From positions 248,001 through 312,000 of the forward strand of contig NZ_BMUI01000001.1 in NCBI RefSeq assembly GCF_014650115.1: 64,000 bases of DNA. The letters run 5' to 3'. The notes beneath the pieces were generated by a model. That model was not told the DNA's origin. It saw nothing but the letters and a program-made list of their open reading frames with translations, and ran no database searches. The position numbers and the translations under genes were made by a program. This document shows, piece after piece, positions 34,882-42,461 of this stretch; position 1 is the stretch's first letter; the number at the start of each line of letters is the position of its first letter. This stretch comes from Streptomyces olivaceoviridis (lineage in GTDB: Bacteria > Actinomycetota > Actinomycetes > Streptomycetales > Streptomycetaceae).

Positions 34882-35874
34882 TTACCGGTTGTCGGGGGGC
34901 CAAGGCGCGGGCGCGTTGAGGTAGCCGAGCATGGCCATGCCAGAGCGGATCCACAGGATGCCGTCGCGGATCCGGTAGTCGAAGCCTTCTCCGCCGAGCT
35001 TGACCCAGAGGCTGTCGTTGTCGCGGGACCGGGTGGACAGGATGCCCAGCTCGGACAGGCCGTAGGTCTGCTTCAGACGGACACCGGGCAGCGTGGCGTC
35101 GAGCCGCTGGAGCACGCCGAGCGGCATGGGCTCGGTGCCGTAGGTGATCAGCCGCAGGGTGCTGAGGTCGTGGCGCGTGTAGGCGCGCGAGATGAGCAGC
35201 ATGTTGAGGAACGTGGGCGTGGTGGGCAGCACCTGGATCCGGTGGGCGGCGATCGCGGCGCACACCGTGTCGGGGGTGCGGTCGTCGATGGTGACGAGCG
35301 CTCCGCCCTGGCTGAGCGTGTGCAGCAGCGTGTTGATGCCGCCGATGTGGTCCAGGTTCAGGAAGCCGAGGGTCCGCTGGGGCTTGCGGGCCTCGCCGTA
35401 CTTGCCCAGCACCTTGGCGAAGTCCAGGACCGTCGCCTTGCTGCGGCCGGTGGTGCCGGAGCTGAACAGCACCAGGCCGGGCGTCCGCGCCGCGCGCAGC
35501 CGGCCGTACAGGTCGTGGCCGGCCGTGTGGCCGGTGGCCTCGAACCGGTGCCGGCCGCCGAGGGCGTCGACGGTGATGACGGCTTCCACCTCGGCGATGT
35601 CCAGGAACTCGGACCGCTTGGCCGGGGGCAGCCGGGTCAGGGGTACGACGACGGCGCCGCGGTCGATCAGGGCGAGCAGCCCGGCGCAGGCCTCGACGCT
35701 GCCGGCGCCCTCCAGGGCGACCACCTGTCCGGGCCGCACCTGCCGCGCGTCGAGGAAGGTCTTCCACTGGCCGGTCAGTTCCAGCAACTGGGCGTAGCTG
35801 TGGCTCCGGCCGTCGAAGACGATCGCGTCGGCGTCACCGAAGCTGTGCATCCGTTCGAAGAACCAGGCAGTCAT
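34882..35874 (-). pseudogene. AMP-dependent acyl ligase lacking its C-terminal domain
   Basis: 330 residues. Clear adenylate-forming N-domain: LVLFSSGTTGRSKATVL (P-loop-like A3), TYGTEPMP and KQTYGLSELG (A5). It ends after GYLNAPAPWPPDNR, where family members continue into the A7-A10 region (TGD, hinge and catalytic Lys). About 120-180 residues are missing, and only 75 bases separate the stop from recO, so the gene was probably cut when the island joined the recO side. Its ATG overlaps the HAD gene stop (ATGA). A stand-alone binding role cannot be excluded. Confidence 0.75.
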
Positions 35875-36668
35875 GCGGTCTCCGGCATCTCGTAGCGGGT
35901 GGGTGAGGTGGGGGCGAAGGACGAGTGAGGCGAATGGAAGGCCGGGCGGGTACGGGCGGCGGCACCGGGGCCGGTCCGCGGCAGCGGCAGCGCGGGCGGG
36001 GGGAGGGCGCCGGGCAGCAGGGGCCACCCGTGGGCGCGCGCCGAGGTGCGCAGCCGCTCATCGCCGCCGACGACCACGGCGGAGCCGACGGCCTTGAACA
36101 TCGGCAGGTCGGAGACGTGGTCGCCGTACGCGACGCAGTCGTCCGGGGTGGCGCCGCGCCGGGCGAGGACGGTCCGGACGGCCTCGGCCTTGGCGGCGCC
36201 GATCATCGGCGGGCCCTTGAGGTCACCGGTGTGCCGCCCGTGGACGATCTCCGGCTCGGTGCACCAGACTTCCTCGACGCCCAGGTCGGCGGCGATCGGC
36301 CGGAGCGGCGCCGGGAACGACCCGGACACCGGGACGACGTGGTCGCCCCGCTCCTGATGGCGGCGCAGCGCGGCCAGGGCCGGCTCGTGGTAGTAGCCGC
36401 CGGTGGACAGCTCGGCCGCGAACCACGCGTCCGCCACGCCGGCGAGGACGGCGGCGTCCACCCCCTGAAAACCGCTGAAGTAGGCCCGGTTGGTGGCCTC
36501 CCTCGGACAGCCGATCGCGGCCATGGCCTTCAGCTCGCGGCGCCGCTCCTCGTACACGCGCGGCGGGTGGCCCATGGCGGCGAGGTAGAAGGCGAGGAGA
36601 CGGAACATGCTGCCGGACGTGGTCAGGGTGCCGTCCACGTCGAAGAAGGCGACTCGCGTGCGGTTCAT
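35871..36668 (-). CDS. HAD superfamily IB phosphatase
   Basis: 265 residues. HAD motif I FFDVDGTLT, motif II PVSGSF, Lys in GPPMIGAAKAEAV, motif III AYGDHVSDLPMF. Subclass IB, as in SerB-related phosphatases; the last 50 residues are a Pro/Arg-rich tail. Translationally coupled to the AMP-ligase. Butenolide-phosphate intermediates need dephosphorylation, and the furan pathway uses a HAD enzyme (MmfP), so this could serve the AfsA-type enzyme in the same island. That is inference; a general phosphomonoesterase role is possible. Confidence 0.85.
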   Translation of the reverse strand: MNRTRVAFFDVDGTLTTSGSMFRLLAFYLAAMGHPPRVYEERRRELKAMAAIGCPREATNRAYFSGFQGVDAAVLAGVADAWFAAELSTGGYYHEPALAALRRHQERGDHVVPVSGSFPAPLRPIAADLGVEEVWCTEPEIVHGRHTGDLKGPPMIGAAKAEAVRTVLARRGATPDDCVAYGDHVSDLPMFKAVGSAVVVGGDERLRTSARAHGWPLLPGALPPPALPLPRTGPGAAARTRPAFHSPHSSFAPTSPTRYEMPETA

Positions 36669-37104
36669 GGGTCGGTACGCTCCTGAGGTCTGGGGGCGAA
36701 TGGGCCGGCCGCGCGCCGAAATCTCCTCCACCCGATTTCCGGGGCTCCGCTCACATTTCCTTTGACGGGCCGGTCGTCCCCGGCCGGAGGGAATGCGGCC
36801 GGCGGGCGGAAGAAGACGCCGTGGGGCGTTCCGGCCCGCTGCCGGGCGCGCCGGCCAGGGGTCCGCCGGTTCCATGAGCACCGCCCTGGGCGATGTTCTG
36901 GCTCATGTCAGGAATCATTTCACCGGCGGCCTCCCGGCCCCCCAGACTTCAATGTCACCGGCTTCCCCGACGCCATCACCGAAGATGCTGCCGCCCGCAC
37001 CAACACGTTCGTCCCGCGGCACCTCACCACCGGCAGAACACGAAAAAAGCGGGCCCGGCACGGGAATTCCCCGGTGCCGGGCCCGCCTTTCGGGCCGGAA
37101 CGCG
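36669..37104. other. Gap between HAD gene and hydrolase gene
   Basis: Holds the promoter side of the HAD operon and, at its far end, the terminator of the hydrolase gene (37043-37086). No gene is supported; open frames here lack ribosome sites and protein-like composition. Confidence 0.5.
37043..37086 (-). terminator. Intrinsic terminator of the MBL-fold hydrolase gene
   Basis: A perfect 13-bp stem GCGGGCCCGGCAC (37049-37061) with 37074-37086, its loop containing GGGAATTCCC, followed on the minus strand by six T residues (37048-37043). A textbook U-tract terminator, unusual in this genome. Confidence 0.9.
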
Positions 37105-37959
37105 TTATGCGGTTTCTTCGGACAGCGGCTCCCAGCGCGTCCCGCCCCCGCCGTGCACGACGCGTCCGAGCTGTCCCCGCGCGAAGTGGTTGGCGAAGGC
37201 CAGGGTGTCCGGGCGCGTCAGCTCGGCCAGCATCTCCCGTCGCGTGCGCACCGCCTGCTCGGGCAGGGCGTCCATCGACACCCGCCAGTCGGGGCGGGCG
37301 AGTTGGGCGGGGCTGTGGAAGACGTCCCCGAACGCGATCACCCGCCGCCCGCCGGCCGAGACGACGTACGCCGTGTGGCCGCCCGTGTGTCCGGGGGCGG
37401 GCCATGCGGTGACGCCGGGGAAGATCTCCTGTCCCGGGGTCACCGGGAGACCGGCGGCCTTCGGGGGTGCCGGCCAGTCGGCCCATTCGTCCGCGGAGGC
37501 CAGCAGTGTGGCCCGCGTGAACGGGGAGGGACGGTCCGGGCCGGGCCGGAACGCCCATCCGATGTGGTCGTCGTGCAGGTGTGTGAAGGCGACGGCCTCG
37601 ATGTCGGCGGGGTCGCGGCCGGCCCGGGCGAGGGCGTCGGGGAGCCGTCCGCCGTGGAGGGCGCCGATGGTGTCGATGGTGTCCTCGGCCGGGATGTCGT
37701 GCGGCCCGAACCCGGCGTCGAGGAGCAGGGCCCGGCCGTCGTGCTCCACGAGCAGGCTCGCCACGGACGTCCCGAGGTAGCCCTGGTCGTCCAGGAGACC
37801 GGCGTGGTCGCCCGTCCAGTCGTGGTCCGTCGAGTCGGGCAGCCAGCGCCGCGGGTGCAGTTGCACCGCGCCGTCGGGGACGACCGTGACGGTGTGGTCG
37901 CCCAGGCGCAGCGAACGCAGCGCGGCGGGTGAGGAGTTGAGCCCCGTGGGGAGCGGCAT
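37105..37959 (-). CDS. MBL-fold metallo-hydrolase (lactonase candidate)
   Basis: 284 residues. Zinc motif THLHDDHIGW with H127, H129, D131 and H132, then APGHTGGHTAYVV, FGDVFHSP and NHFARGQL: the layout of AHL-lactonase-like metallo-beta-lactamase proteins. No signal peptide. GAAGGA precedes the ATG. Its position in an island with an AfsA synthase and two receptor-like regulators makes hydrolysis of a butyrolactone signal an attractive idea, but a different ester or lactone substrate is equally compatible with the sequence. Confidence 0.85.
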   Translation of the reverse strand: MPLPTGLNSSPAALRSLRLGDHTVTVVPDGAVQLHPRRWLPDSTDHDWTGDHAGLLDDQGYLGTSVASLLVEHDGRALLLDAGFGPHDIPAEDTIDTIGALHGGRLPDALARAGRDPADIEAVAFTHLHDDHIGWAFRPGPDRPSPFTRATLLASADEWADWPAPPKAAGLPVTPGQEIFPGVTAWPAPGHTGGHTAYVVSAGGRRVIAFGDVFHSPAQLARPDWRVSMDALPEQAVRTRREMLAELTRPDTLAFANHFARGQLGRVVHGGGGTRWEPLSEETA

Positions 37960-38006
37960 GGTGATCCTTCGGTGGGTGACGTCCGAGCAGATCGTCGTCC
38001 TCCACG

Positions 38007-38430
38007 CCGGCCCGGGGGCGGCGCGGCGCGGTGTAGCCGGCCAGCCGCATCACATACAGACACTGCGCCTCGTCCAGCCGCAGGACACCGGCGATGGCCG
38101 CGAGGATCTCCGGGGAGACGTTCTTGGCCCTCCCCTGCTCGATCCACGCGTACCAGGACGCCCCGATACCCGCCAGCATGGCCACCTCCTCGCGGCGCAG
38201 ACCGCTCAGCCGGCGGGATCCGCCGCCCGGCAGTCCCACCTGCTCCGGAGTGACCTCCGCACGCCGGCCGCCAGGAAGCTGCCGAGTTCGGCGAACCTCA
38301 GGTCGGCCGGCTTGGCCGCCGCCGGCGCCTGGACGGCGCCCCGCCGCGGGGCGGGTACCGCCTCCCGGCGCTTGCGGCGGATCACAGACAACGCGACGCC
38401 GGATGCCGGAGATCCAGTACCAGTCATCAT
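38007..38430 (-). pseudogene. Frameshifted and truncated XRE/MmyB regulator
   Basis: A GGAGGGG ribosome site and ATG (38430) open a frame containing DLRFAELGSFL. The family's next residues, RRAEVTPEQVGLPGGGSRR and LRREEVAMLAGIGASWYAWIEQGR (in parts), are in another frame, explained by one missing base near 38264-38273. Homology stops after RLAGYTAP; the whole MmyB sensor domain is absent and the hydrolase gene begins instead. Compare the intact 290-residue relative at 23341-24213. Confidence 0.85.
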
Positions 38431-38482
38431 GGTGCCCCTCCTCCGTGTGCAACGTTCGCGCCCCCCGTCTCGGTGCACTCAC

Positions 38483-38550
38483 AACATAATAGGTACCATT
38501 ATTTTTTTAGAGACATGAAGAGAGTAATATTTTTATTTTTGCGCGCATCC
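38483..38550. promoter_or_regulatory. AT-rich promoter patch with dyad ATAAT-AGGTACC-ATTAT
   Basis: About 65 bases dominated by A and T in a genome above 70% GC. It contains the perfect arms ATAAT/ATTAT around AGGTACC (about 38485-38501), then T- and A-runs and TAATAT, a good -10. It lies between the broken regulator and the second TetR gene, so it may have served the regulator's promoter or be foreign DNA. Confidence 0.5.
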
Positions 38551-38633
38551 TTGACCATCGCCCAGGAGAGTCGGGCCCGGTCAGTTCACGCCACCTTGCC
38601 GACCTCGGGGTTGCGGGTGGACGTACTACGCAT

Positions 38634-38656
38634 AAAGATAACGAGCGCTATCATTG
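38634..38656. promoter_or_regulatory. Candidate autoregulator element before the second receptor-like gene
   Basis: AAGATA-ACGAGCGC-TATCATT is an imperfect inverted repeat about 70 bases upstream of the ATG at 38723. AREs bound by gamma-butyrolactone receptors often begin AGATA and end in the mirrored half. The match is suggestive only. Confidence 0.35.
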
Positions 38657-38722
38657 TTCGACGGGTGTGCGGGTCTCCGCAGCCGCGGGAACAGCCCACC
38701 GAACGTGCGGAGGCCAGGGAGC

Positions 38723-39352
38723 ATGGTCAGTCAGGAGCGGGCCGAGCGGACGCGAGGGCGTCTGCTGGAGGCCGCCGCCAGGGAGTTCTCCCTCCAGGGG
38801 TACAGCGGTACGTCGCTCCAGCGCGTCAGCAGGTCCGCGGGCGTCACCATGGGCGCCCTGACCTTCCACTTCCCCACCAAGCCGGCCCTGGCGGAAGCCG
38901 TGCACGCCCAGGGGTCCGAGATCACCCGCGAGGCGGTGGCCCGCACCGGTGCGGAGCCCGCGGAGGAGCCCGACTACCCGCTCCTGCAACGGGTCGTCCG
39001 CATCGCGCACGCCGTGGCGGCCCTGCTGTGCGAGGAGCCGACCGTGCGGGCCGCCGGCCGGCTGACCCGGGAACGGGTGCCCGGGCCCGCGGACTGGACC
39101 GACTCCTGGCTGCCCGACGTACGCGGCCTGCTGGACCAGGCGAGCCGGGAGAAGGAACTGCGCACCGGCGTCGACCCCGAGATCGTGGCGCTGCTCCTGC
39201 GGTACCTGGTCCTGGGCGTGCTGGACTCCCCCCAGCCCACCGAGGGCTGCGCCTCCCACCTGTCCCAGCTGAACGCGGTCTGGGCCGTCCTGCTGACCGG
39301 CCTGATCGGCACCGCGGTGGACCCGGCGCAGGCGGAGGACGGGGCGGCCTGA
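38723..39352 (+). CDS. ScbR-like TetR regulator (receptor or pseudo-receptor)
   Basis: 209 residues. HTH YSGTSLQRVSRSAGVTMGALTFHFPTKPALAEAV matches the gamma-butyrolactone receptor subfamily (ends GALxFHFxxKxxLA), and AAGRLTRERVPG resembles the receptor segment RLTxE. A second ScbR-type protein lies 3 kb away beside the afsA-type gene, so this one may be the pseudo-receptor that in such loci binds antibiotics or late signals. ATG 38723 (GGAGG nine bases upstream) is preferred over a TTG at 38654. Confidence 0.85.
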   Translation: MVSQERAERTRGRLLEAAAREFSLQGYSGTSLQRVSRSAGVTMGALTFHFPTKPALAEAVHAQGSEITREAVARTGAEPAEEPDYPLLQRVVRIAHAVAALLCEEPTVRAAGRLTRERVPGPADWTDSWLPDVRGLLDQASREKELRTGVDPEIVALLLRYLVLGVLDSPQPTEGCASHLSQLNAVWAVLLTGLIGTAVDPAQAEDGAA

Positions 39353-39945
39353 ACGACCCGGTATGCGCCCCGGACGGGATGCCGCCACGGCCACCCGCCG
39401 ATTCGGTCGGCGCGGAAGTGTCGACCGACGGTCAGCGCGCCCACCCACCGATCCGGTCGGCGCCGCCGGTGTCGACCGACGACGCACGGCCGCTCACCGA
39501 TCCGGTCAGCGCGCCGGTGTCGACCGACAACGCCACGCCCACCCACCAACCCGGTCGGCGCCGCCGGTGTCGACCGACGACGCACGGCCACCCACCGATC
39601 CGGTCAACGCGCCGCCGTCGACCGACAACGCCACGCCCACCCACCAACCCGGTCAGCGCGCCGCCGTGTCCGGGGACCCGCGCGGGCCGGCGGCGGGCCG
39701 GGTGTCCGGGACGGCGCCTGGTGGGCGGTGGCGACGGGGTCGTCCGGTCGTCGCCGGCCGGCCCGCCGCGCACGGCACCGCCACGGACCCTGCCCGCCGC
39801 GGCCATCGTCCGGTACCCGCACCCCGGCCACCCGCCCACCGCCATCGCCGTCGGACGGCGCCCCGCGCACGACGGTCCGCCCGTCGACCACCGCTCGGTG
39901 GGGCCCGTCGCAAGCCACCCGTGGGACGGGGCGGGGCCGGGCCCG
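39353..39945. other. Gene-free stretch with tandem repeats
   Basis: From the receptor-like stop to the SDR end there is no supported gene. The first half is the 98-bp compound repeat described separately; 39676-39945 is GC-rich sequence in which I see no gene, promoter or clear hairpin. Confidence 0.6.
39389..39675. repeat. 98-bp compound tandem repeat, about 2.5-3 copies
   Basis: Units of 48-51 bases built on CACCCACCGATCCGGTC and GTGTCGACCGAC recur at 39418, 39469, 39517, 39567 and 39615. They alternate between two types, giving a 98-base super-period: CGACCGACAACG at 39521 and 39619; CGCCGCCGGTGTCGACC at 39461 and 39559. As 98 is not a multiple of three, no frame is kept, so the array is non-coding. 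Confidence 0.85.
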
Positions 39946-40696
39946 TCAGACCGCGCTGCACCCTCCGTCCACCGGGACGGCCGCGCCGGTGACGAAGGAC
40001 GACTGGTCGCTCAGGAGCCAGGCGGCGGCTCGGGCGATCTCCAGGGGGTCGGCCATGCGCCGCTGGATGGCCCGGGAGACCCCCTGGGTCTCCACCTCGG
40101 GGTGCCGCTCGATCACCGCCTCCATCAGTTCCGTCCGCGTGGTGCCGACGACCAGGGCGTTGATCCGGATGCCCTGGTCGCCGTACTCGGCCGCCGCCGC
40201 CCTCGTCAGACCGATCAGCGCGTGCTTGGCGGCGACGTACGGGGCCGCGGCCCCGGTGGCGAACTGCCCCGCCGTGCTGGAGGTGTTGAGGATGGTGCCG
40301 CCCTGGTGGGCCAGCATCGCCGGGATCTGGTAGCGCATGCAGTTCCACCCGCCGCGCACGTTGACGTCCATGATCTGGTCGTAGACGTCGTCGGTCAGCT
40401 CGTGCAGCCGCACGCCCGCCGTCCCCCAGCCGGCGTTGTTGAACGCCGCGTCCAGGGAACCGAACGAGGAGACGGCGGTGTCGACGACGCGGCGCACGTC
40501 CTCCGCCGATGTGACGTCCCCCGGGCACGGCAGCGCCCGGCCCCCCTCCGCACCGATCTCCGCCGCCGGCTTCTCCAGCTTCTCCTCGCGCCGCGCCATG
40601 AGGACGACCGCCCCCCTGGGCCGCGAGATGGCGGGCCGTCGCGGCGCCGATGCCGCTGGACGCCCCCGTGATCATGACCGTCTTGCCCGTGAACAC
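39946..40696 (-). pseudogene. SDR oxidoreductase with a +1 frameshift in a C6 run
   Basis: GTG 40696 (GGGGAGGGG upstream) opens FTGKTVMITGASSGIGAATARHLAAQG, then one extra base in the six-C run 40611-40616 shifts the frame. The rest is in another frame: LMARREEKLEKPAAEI, NNAGWGTAG, Tyr-Lys site YVAAKHALIGL, end VPVDGGCSAV. The 751-base length is exactly one base over a 249-residue SDR. It could be a real lesion, a phase-variable tract or a sequencing error. In butyrolactone loci (for example jadW-type sets) an SDR acts with the AfsA enzyme. Confidence 0.85.
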
Positions 40697-40726
40697 GTTG
40701 TTCCCCTCCCCGTTGTTTCCGGACAA

Positions 40727-40750
40727 CCGGTTCGGTCCCCGCCGAACCGG
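40727..40750. promoter_or_regulatory. Perfect dyad CCGGTTCGG-n6-CCGAACCGG
   Basis: Nine-base arms around TCCCCG, 22 bases after the NmrA-like stop and 31 bases before the SDR start. The left edge carries CAACCGGTTC (40724-40733), the core of published butyrolactone AREs such as the BarA site. It may be an operator of the SDR gene or a terminator of the upstream gene. Confidence 0.45.
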
Positions 40751-40771
40751 ACCCTCCCCGTCATGCCCGAG

Positions 40772-41692
40772 TCAGATGAACTCCCGGACGTGATCGGTGG
40801 CCCATTCCCCGAAGGTCCGCGGTCGCCCTCCGAGCAGCCGCGCCAGCGTGCCGTCGTCGCACGCGGCGGCCGCTCCCCCGGCCCGCCGCCGTGCGCCGGA
40901 CACCAGCGCCTCGGCGATCCGCTCGCCGTAGCGGCGGCTCCAGCCGGCGCGGGCGTCCTCCTCCGCGACCTCCTCGAACACCAGGCGCCTGCCGAGGACT
41001 TCGGCGAGGACACCGGTCTGCTCGCGCGGCGAGAGCGGCTCCGGACCGGCCAACGCGTAGGCCCGCCCGACGTGCTGAGGGTCCGTCAGCGCGGCCACCG
41101 CCGCCATGGCGACGTCCCTCGGGTCGACACAGGCCGTGCGTGCCGCCCCGCCGAAGGCCCGTACGACACCCCGGTCACGGATGGACGGCGCCCAGGCGAG
41201 CGCGTTCGACATCGGAGTGCGGATGCGCAGTACGGTCCAGGACAGCCCGCTGTCGCGCAGCAGTTCCTCGCTCCGCCGGTTCCAGCGGGCGACCAGGTCG
41301 TCGGCGCCCGGGTCGGCGACACCGCACCAGGAGAGCTTCACGGCGTGCCGCACCCCGCCGGCGCGGGCGGCGGCCAGGACGCGCTCGTCGTCCTCCGGGC
41401 GCAGCGGGTTCGCCGTGACCACGAAGACGGCGTCGGCGCCGTCGAGCGCGCGGCGCAGCGACTCCGGGTCCGTGTAGTCGCCCCGGACGGCCGGGCCGGG
41501 CAGTCCGAGCGCCGCGGCCTTGCCCGGGTCGCGTACGAACAGGCTGTGCCGTGTTCCCGCGCGCTCCGCGAGGAGCCGCGCCACATGACGTCCGACGGCT
41601 CCGGTGGCACCGGTGACGACGATCCCCGGGCCGGCGGTACCGGTGGCGGGTCCGCCGGTGCGCGACGGGGCGGGCGCACCGGGCGTCGTCAC
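40772..41692 (-). CDS. NmrA-like NAD(P)-binding reductase
   Basis: 306 residues. Atypical SDR of the NmrA/TMR type: IVVTGATGAVGRHVARLLAERAG (NADP loop), SLFVRDPGKA, GADAVFVVTANP, AVKLSWCGVADPG; no Tyr-x3-Lys. GTG 41692 overlaps the stop of the ScbR-like gene (GTGA), so the two are co-translated. JadW2 and similar reductases next to afsA homologues suggest a reduction step in signal synthesis; a redox-sensor role is the alternative. Confidence 0.85.
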   Translation of the reverse strand: MTTPGAPAPSRTGGPATGTAGPGIVVTGATGAVGRHVARLLAERAGTRHSLFVRDPGKAAALGLPGPAVRGDYTDPESLRRALDGADAVFVVTANPLRPEDDERVLAAARAGGVRHAVKLSWCGVADPGADDLVARWNRRSEELLRDSGLSWTVLRIRTPMSNALAWAPSIRDRGVVRAFGGAARTACVDPRDVAMAAVAALTDPQHVGRAYALAGPEPLSPREQTGVLAEVLGRRLVFEEVAEEDARAGWSRRYGERIAEALVSGARRRAGGAAAACDDGTLARLLGGRPRTFGEWATDHVREFI

Positions 41693-42330
41693 GCGGACTT
41701 CCCGCGCGCCTCGTCGAGTCGCATGCGGTTCAGCGCGCTCGGGGTGGCGATGGTGGGCAGCAGCACGTTCCACATCTCCGTCACTCGCTGGGGGAGGTCG
41801 CGGCGACCGCTCTCCAGGTGGGCATGCATCTGTGCGCCGGTGCACGCGTTGACGACCAGGCGCGCCACCGCGTTCACGTCGACGTTGGCGCGAACTTCAC
41901 GCTCCTTCTGGGCGAGGGCCAGGTCCTGCGCCATCACCTCGGTCCACTGCTGGTGCGAGTTCTCCTCCGGACCGATGAACAGGTCCTGCTCCATGACGAG
42001 GCGAGCGCCGGCCAGCAGGAAGGGATCGTCAAGCAGTTGGTGAGCCCATGTCAAGGTGATATCGATGGCGTGCTGGAGGCCGCGGGACTCATGCGGCGGC
42101 GTCACGCGGTCCGGCTGGCTGCGCACGATCTCCCGGGCCAGGGCCTCCTTGTTCTCGAAGTGGAAGTACATCGCCCCGAGCGTCAGGCCGGCCCGCTGGG
42201 TGATCTTGGTGACGCTCGCGCCGGCGAACCCGCACTCCGCGAACACTTCGGCGGCGGCGCGCGCGACGAGCGCGCGGGTGCGCACCGCACGCTCCTGCTT
42301 GACCTCCCGTTTGCCCGTGAGTTCAGCCAT
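41689..42330 (-). CDS. Gamma-butyrolactone receptor-like TetR regulator (ScbR/ArpA family)
   Basis: 213 residues. HTH CGFAGASVTKITQRAGLTLGAMYFHFENKEALAREIV closely fits ScbR/ArpA (SVxxI...LTxGAxYFHFxxKExLA). The ligand domain has LAGARLVMEQDLF, the receptor signature around the pocket. Divergent from the afsA-type gene, the classic synthase/receptor arrangement. ATG 42330 has GGAGGG upstream; the longer start at 42360 is less supported. Its promoter holds a TAAGAT -10 and an AAGATA...GTTCTT element that may be its own ARE. Confidence 0.92.
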   Translation of the reverse strand: MAELTGKREVKQERAVRTRALVARAAAEVFAECGFAGASVTKITQRAGLTLGAMYFHFENKEALAREIVRSQPDRVTPPHESRGLQHAIDITLTWAHQLLDDPFLLAGARLVMEQDLFIGPEENSHQQWTEVMAQDLALAQKEREVRANVDVNAVARLVVNACTGAQMHAHLESGRRDLPQRVTEMWNVLLPTIATPSALNRMRLDEARGKSA

Positions 42331-42357
42331 CGACCAGCCCTCCGAAGTCACCCTCGA

Positions 42358-42390
42358 CAAAAAAAAGAACTATCTCTATCTTACGACGTG
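42358..42390 (-). promoter_or_regulatory. Promoter and candidate ARE of the receptor gene
   Basis: On the minus strand: -10-like TAAGAT, then AGATAGAGATAGTTCTT running into eight T residues. The ends AGATA and GTTCTTTT are the same as in the S. virginiae autoregulator element, but the space between them is five bases shorter. AT-rich against a GC-rich background. Confidence 0.4.
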
Positions 42391-42461
42391 GCTCCGGCCG
42401 GCACCACGCTGTCACCCACCTTTGCGCATCCTCGCGCCGACACCTTGTTCGGGGGACTTTG

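Noticed and set aside
36920..38482. 520-residue fusion of HTH regulator with the hydrolase region
   Set aside because: Beyond the HTH the frame is a shadow of the MBL gene; the HTH itself is frameshifted from its start codon.
39389..39675. CRISPR array
   Set aside because: The repeats abut without unique spacers and vary between 48 and 51 bases; no cas genes are near.
38473..40671. 732-residue plus-strand frame covering the second receptor-like gene and the repeats
   Set aside because: It is in a different frame from the TetR protein and consists of repeat-derived low-complexity sequence.
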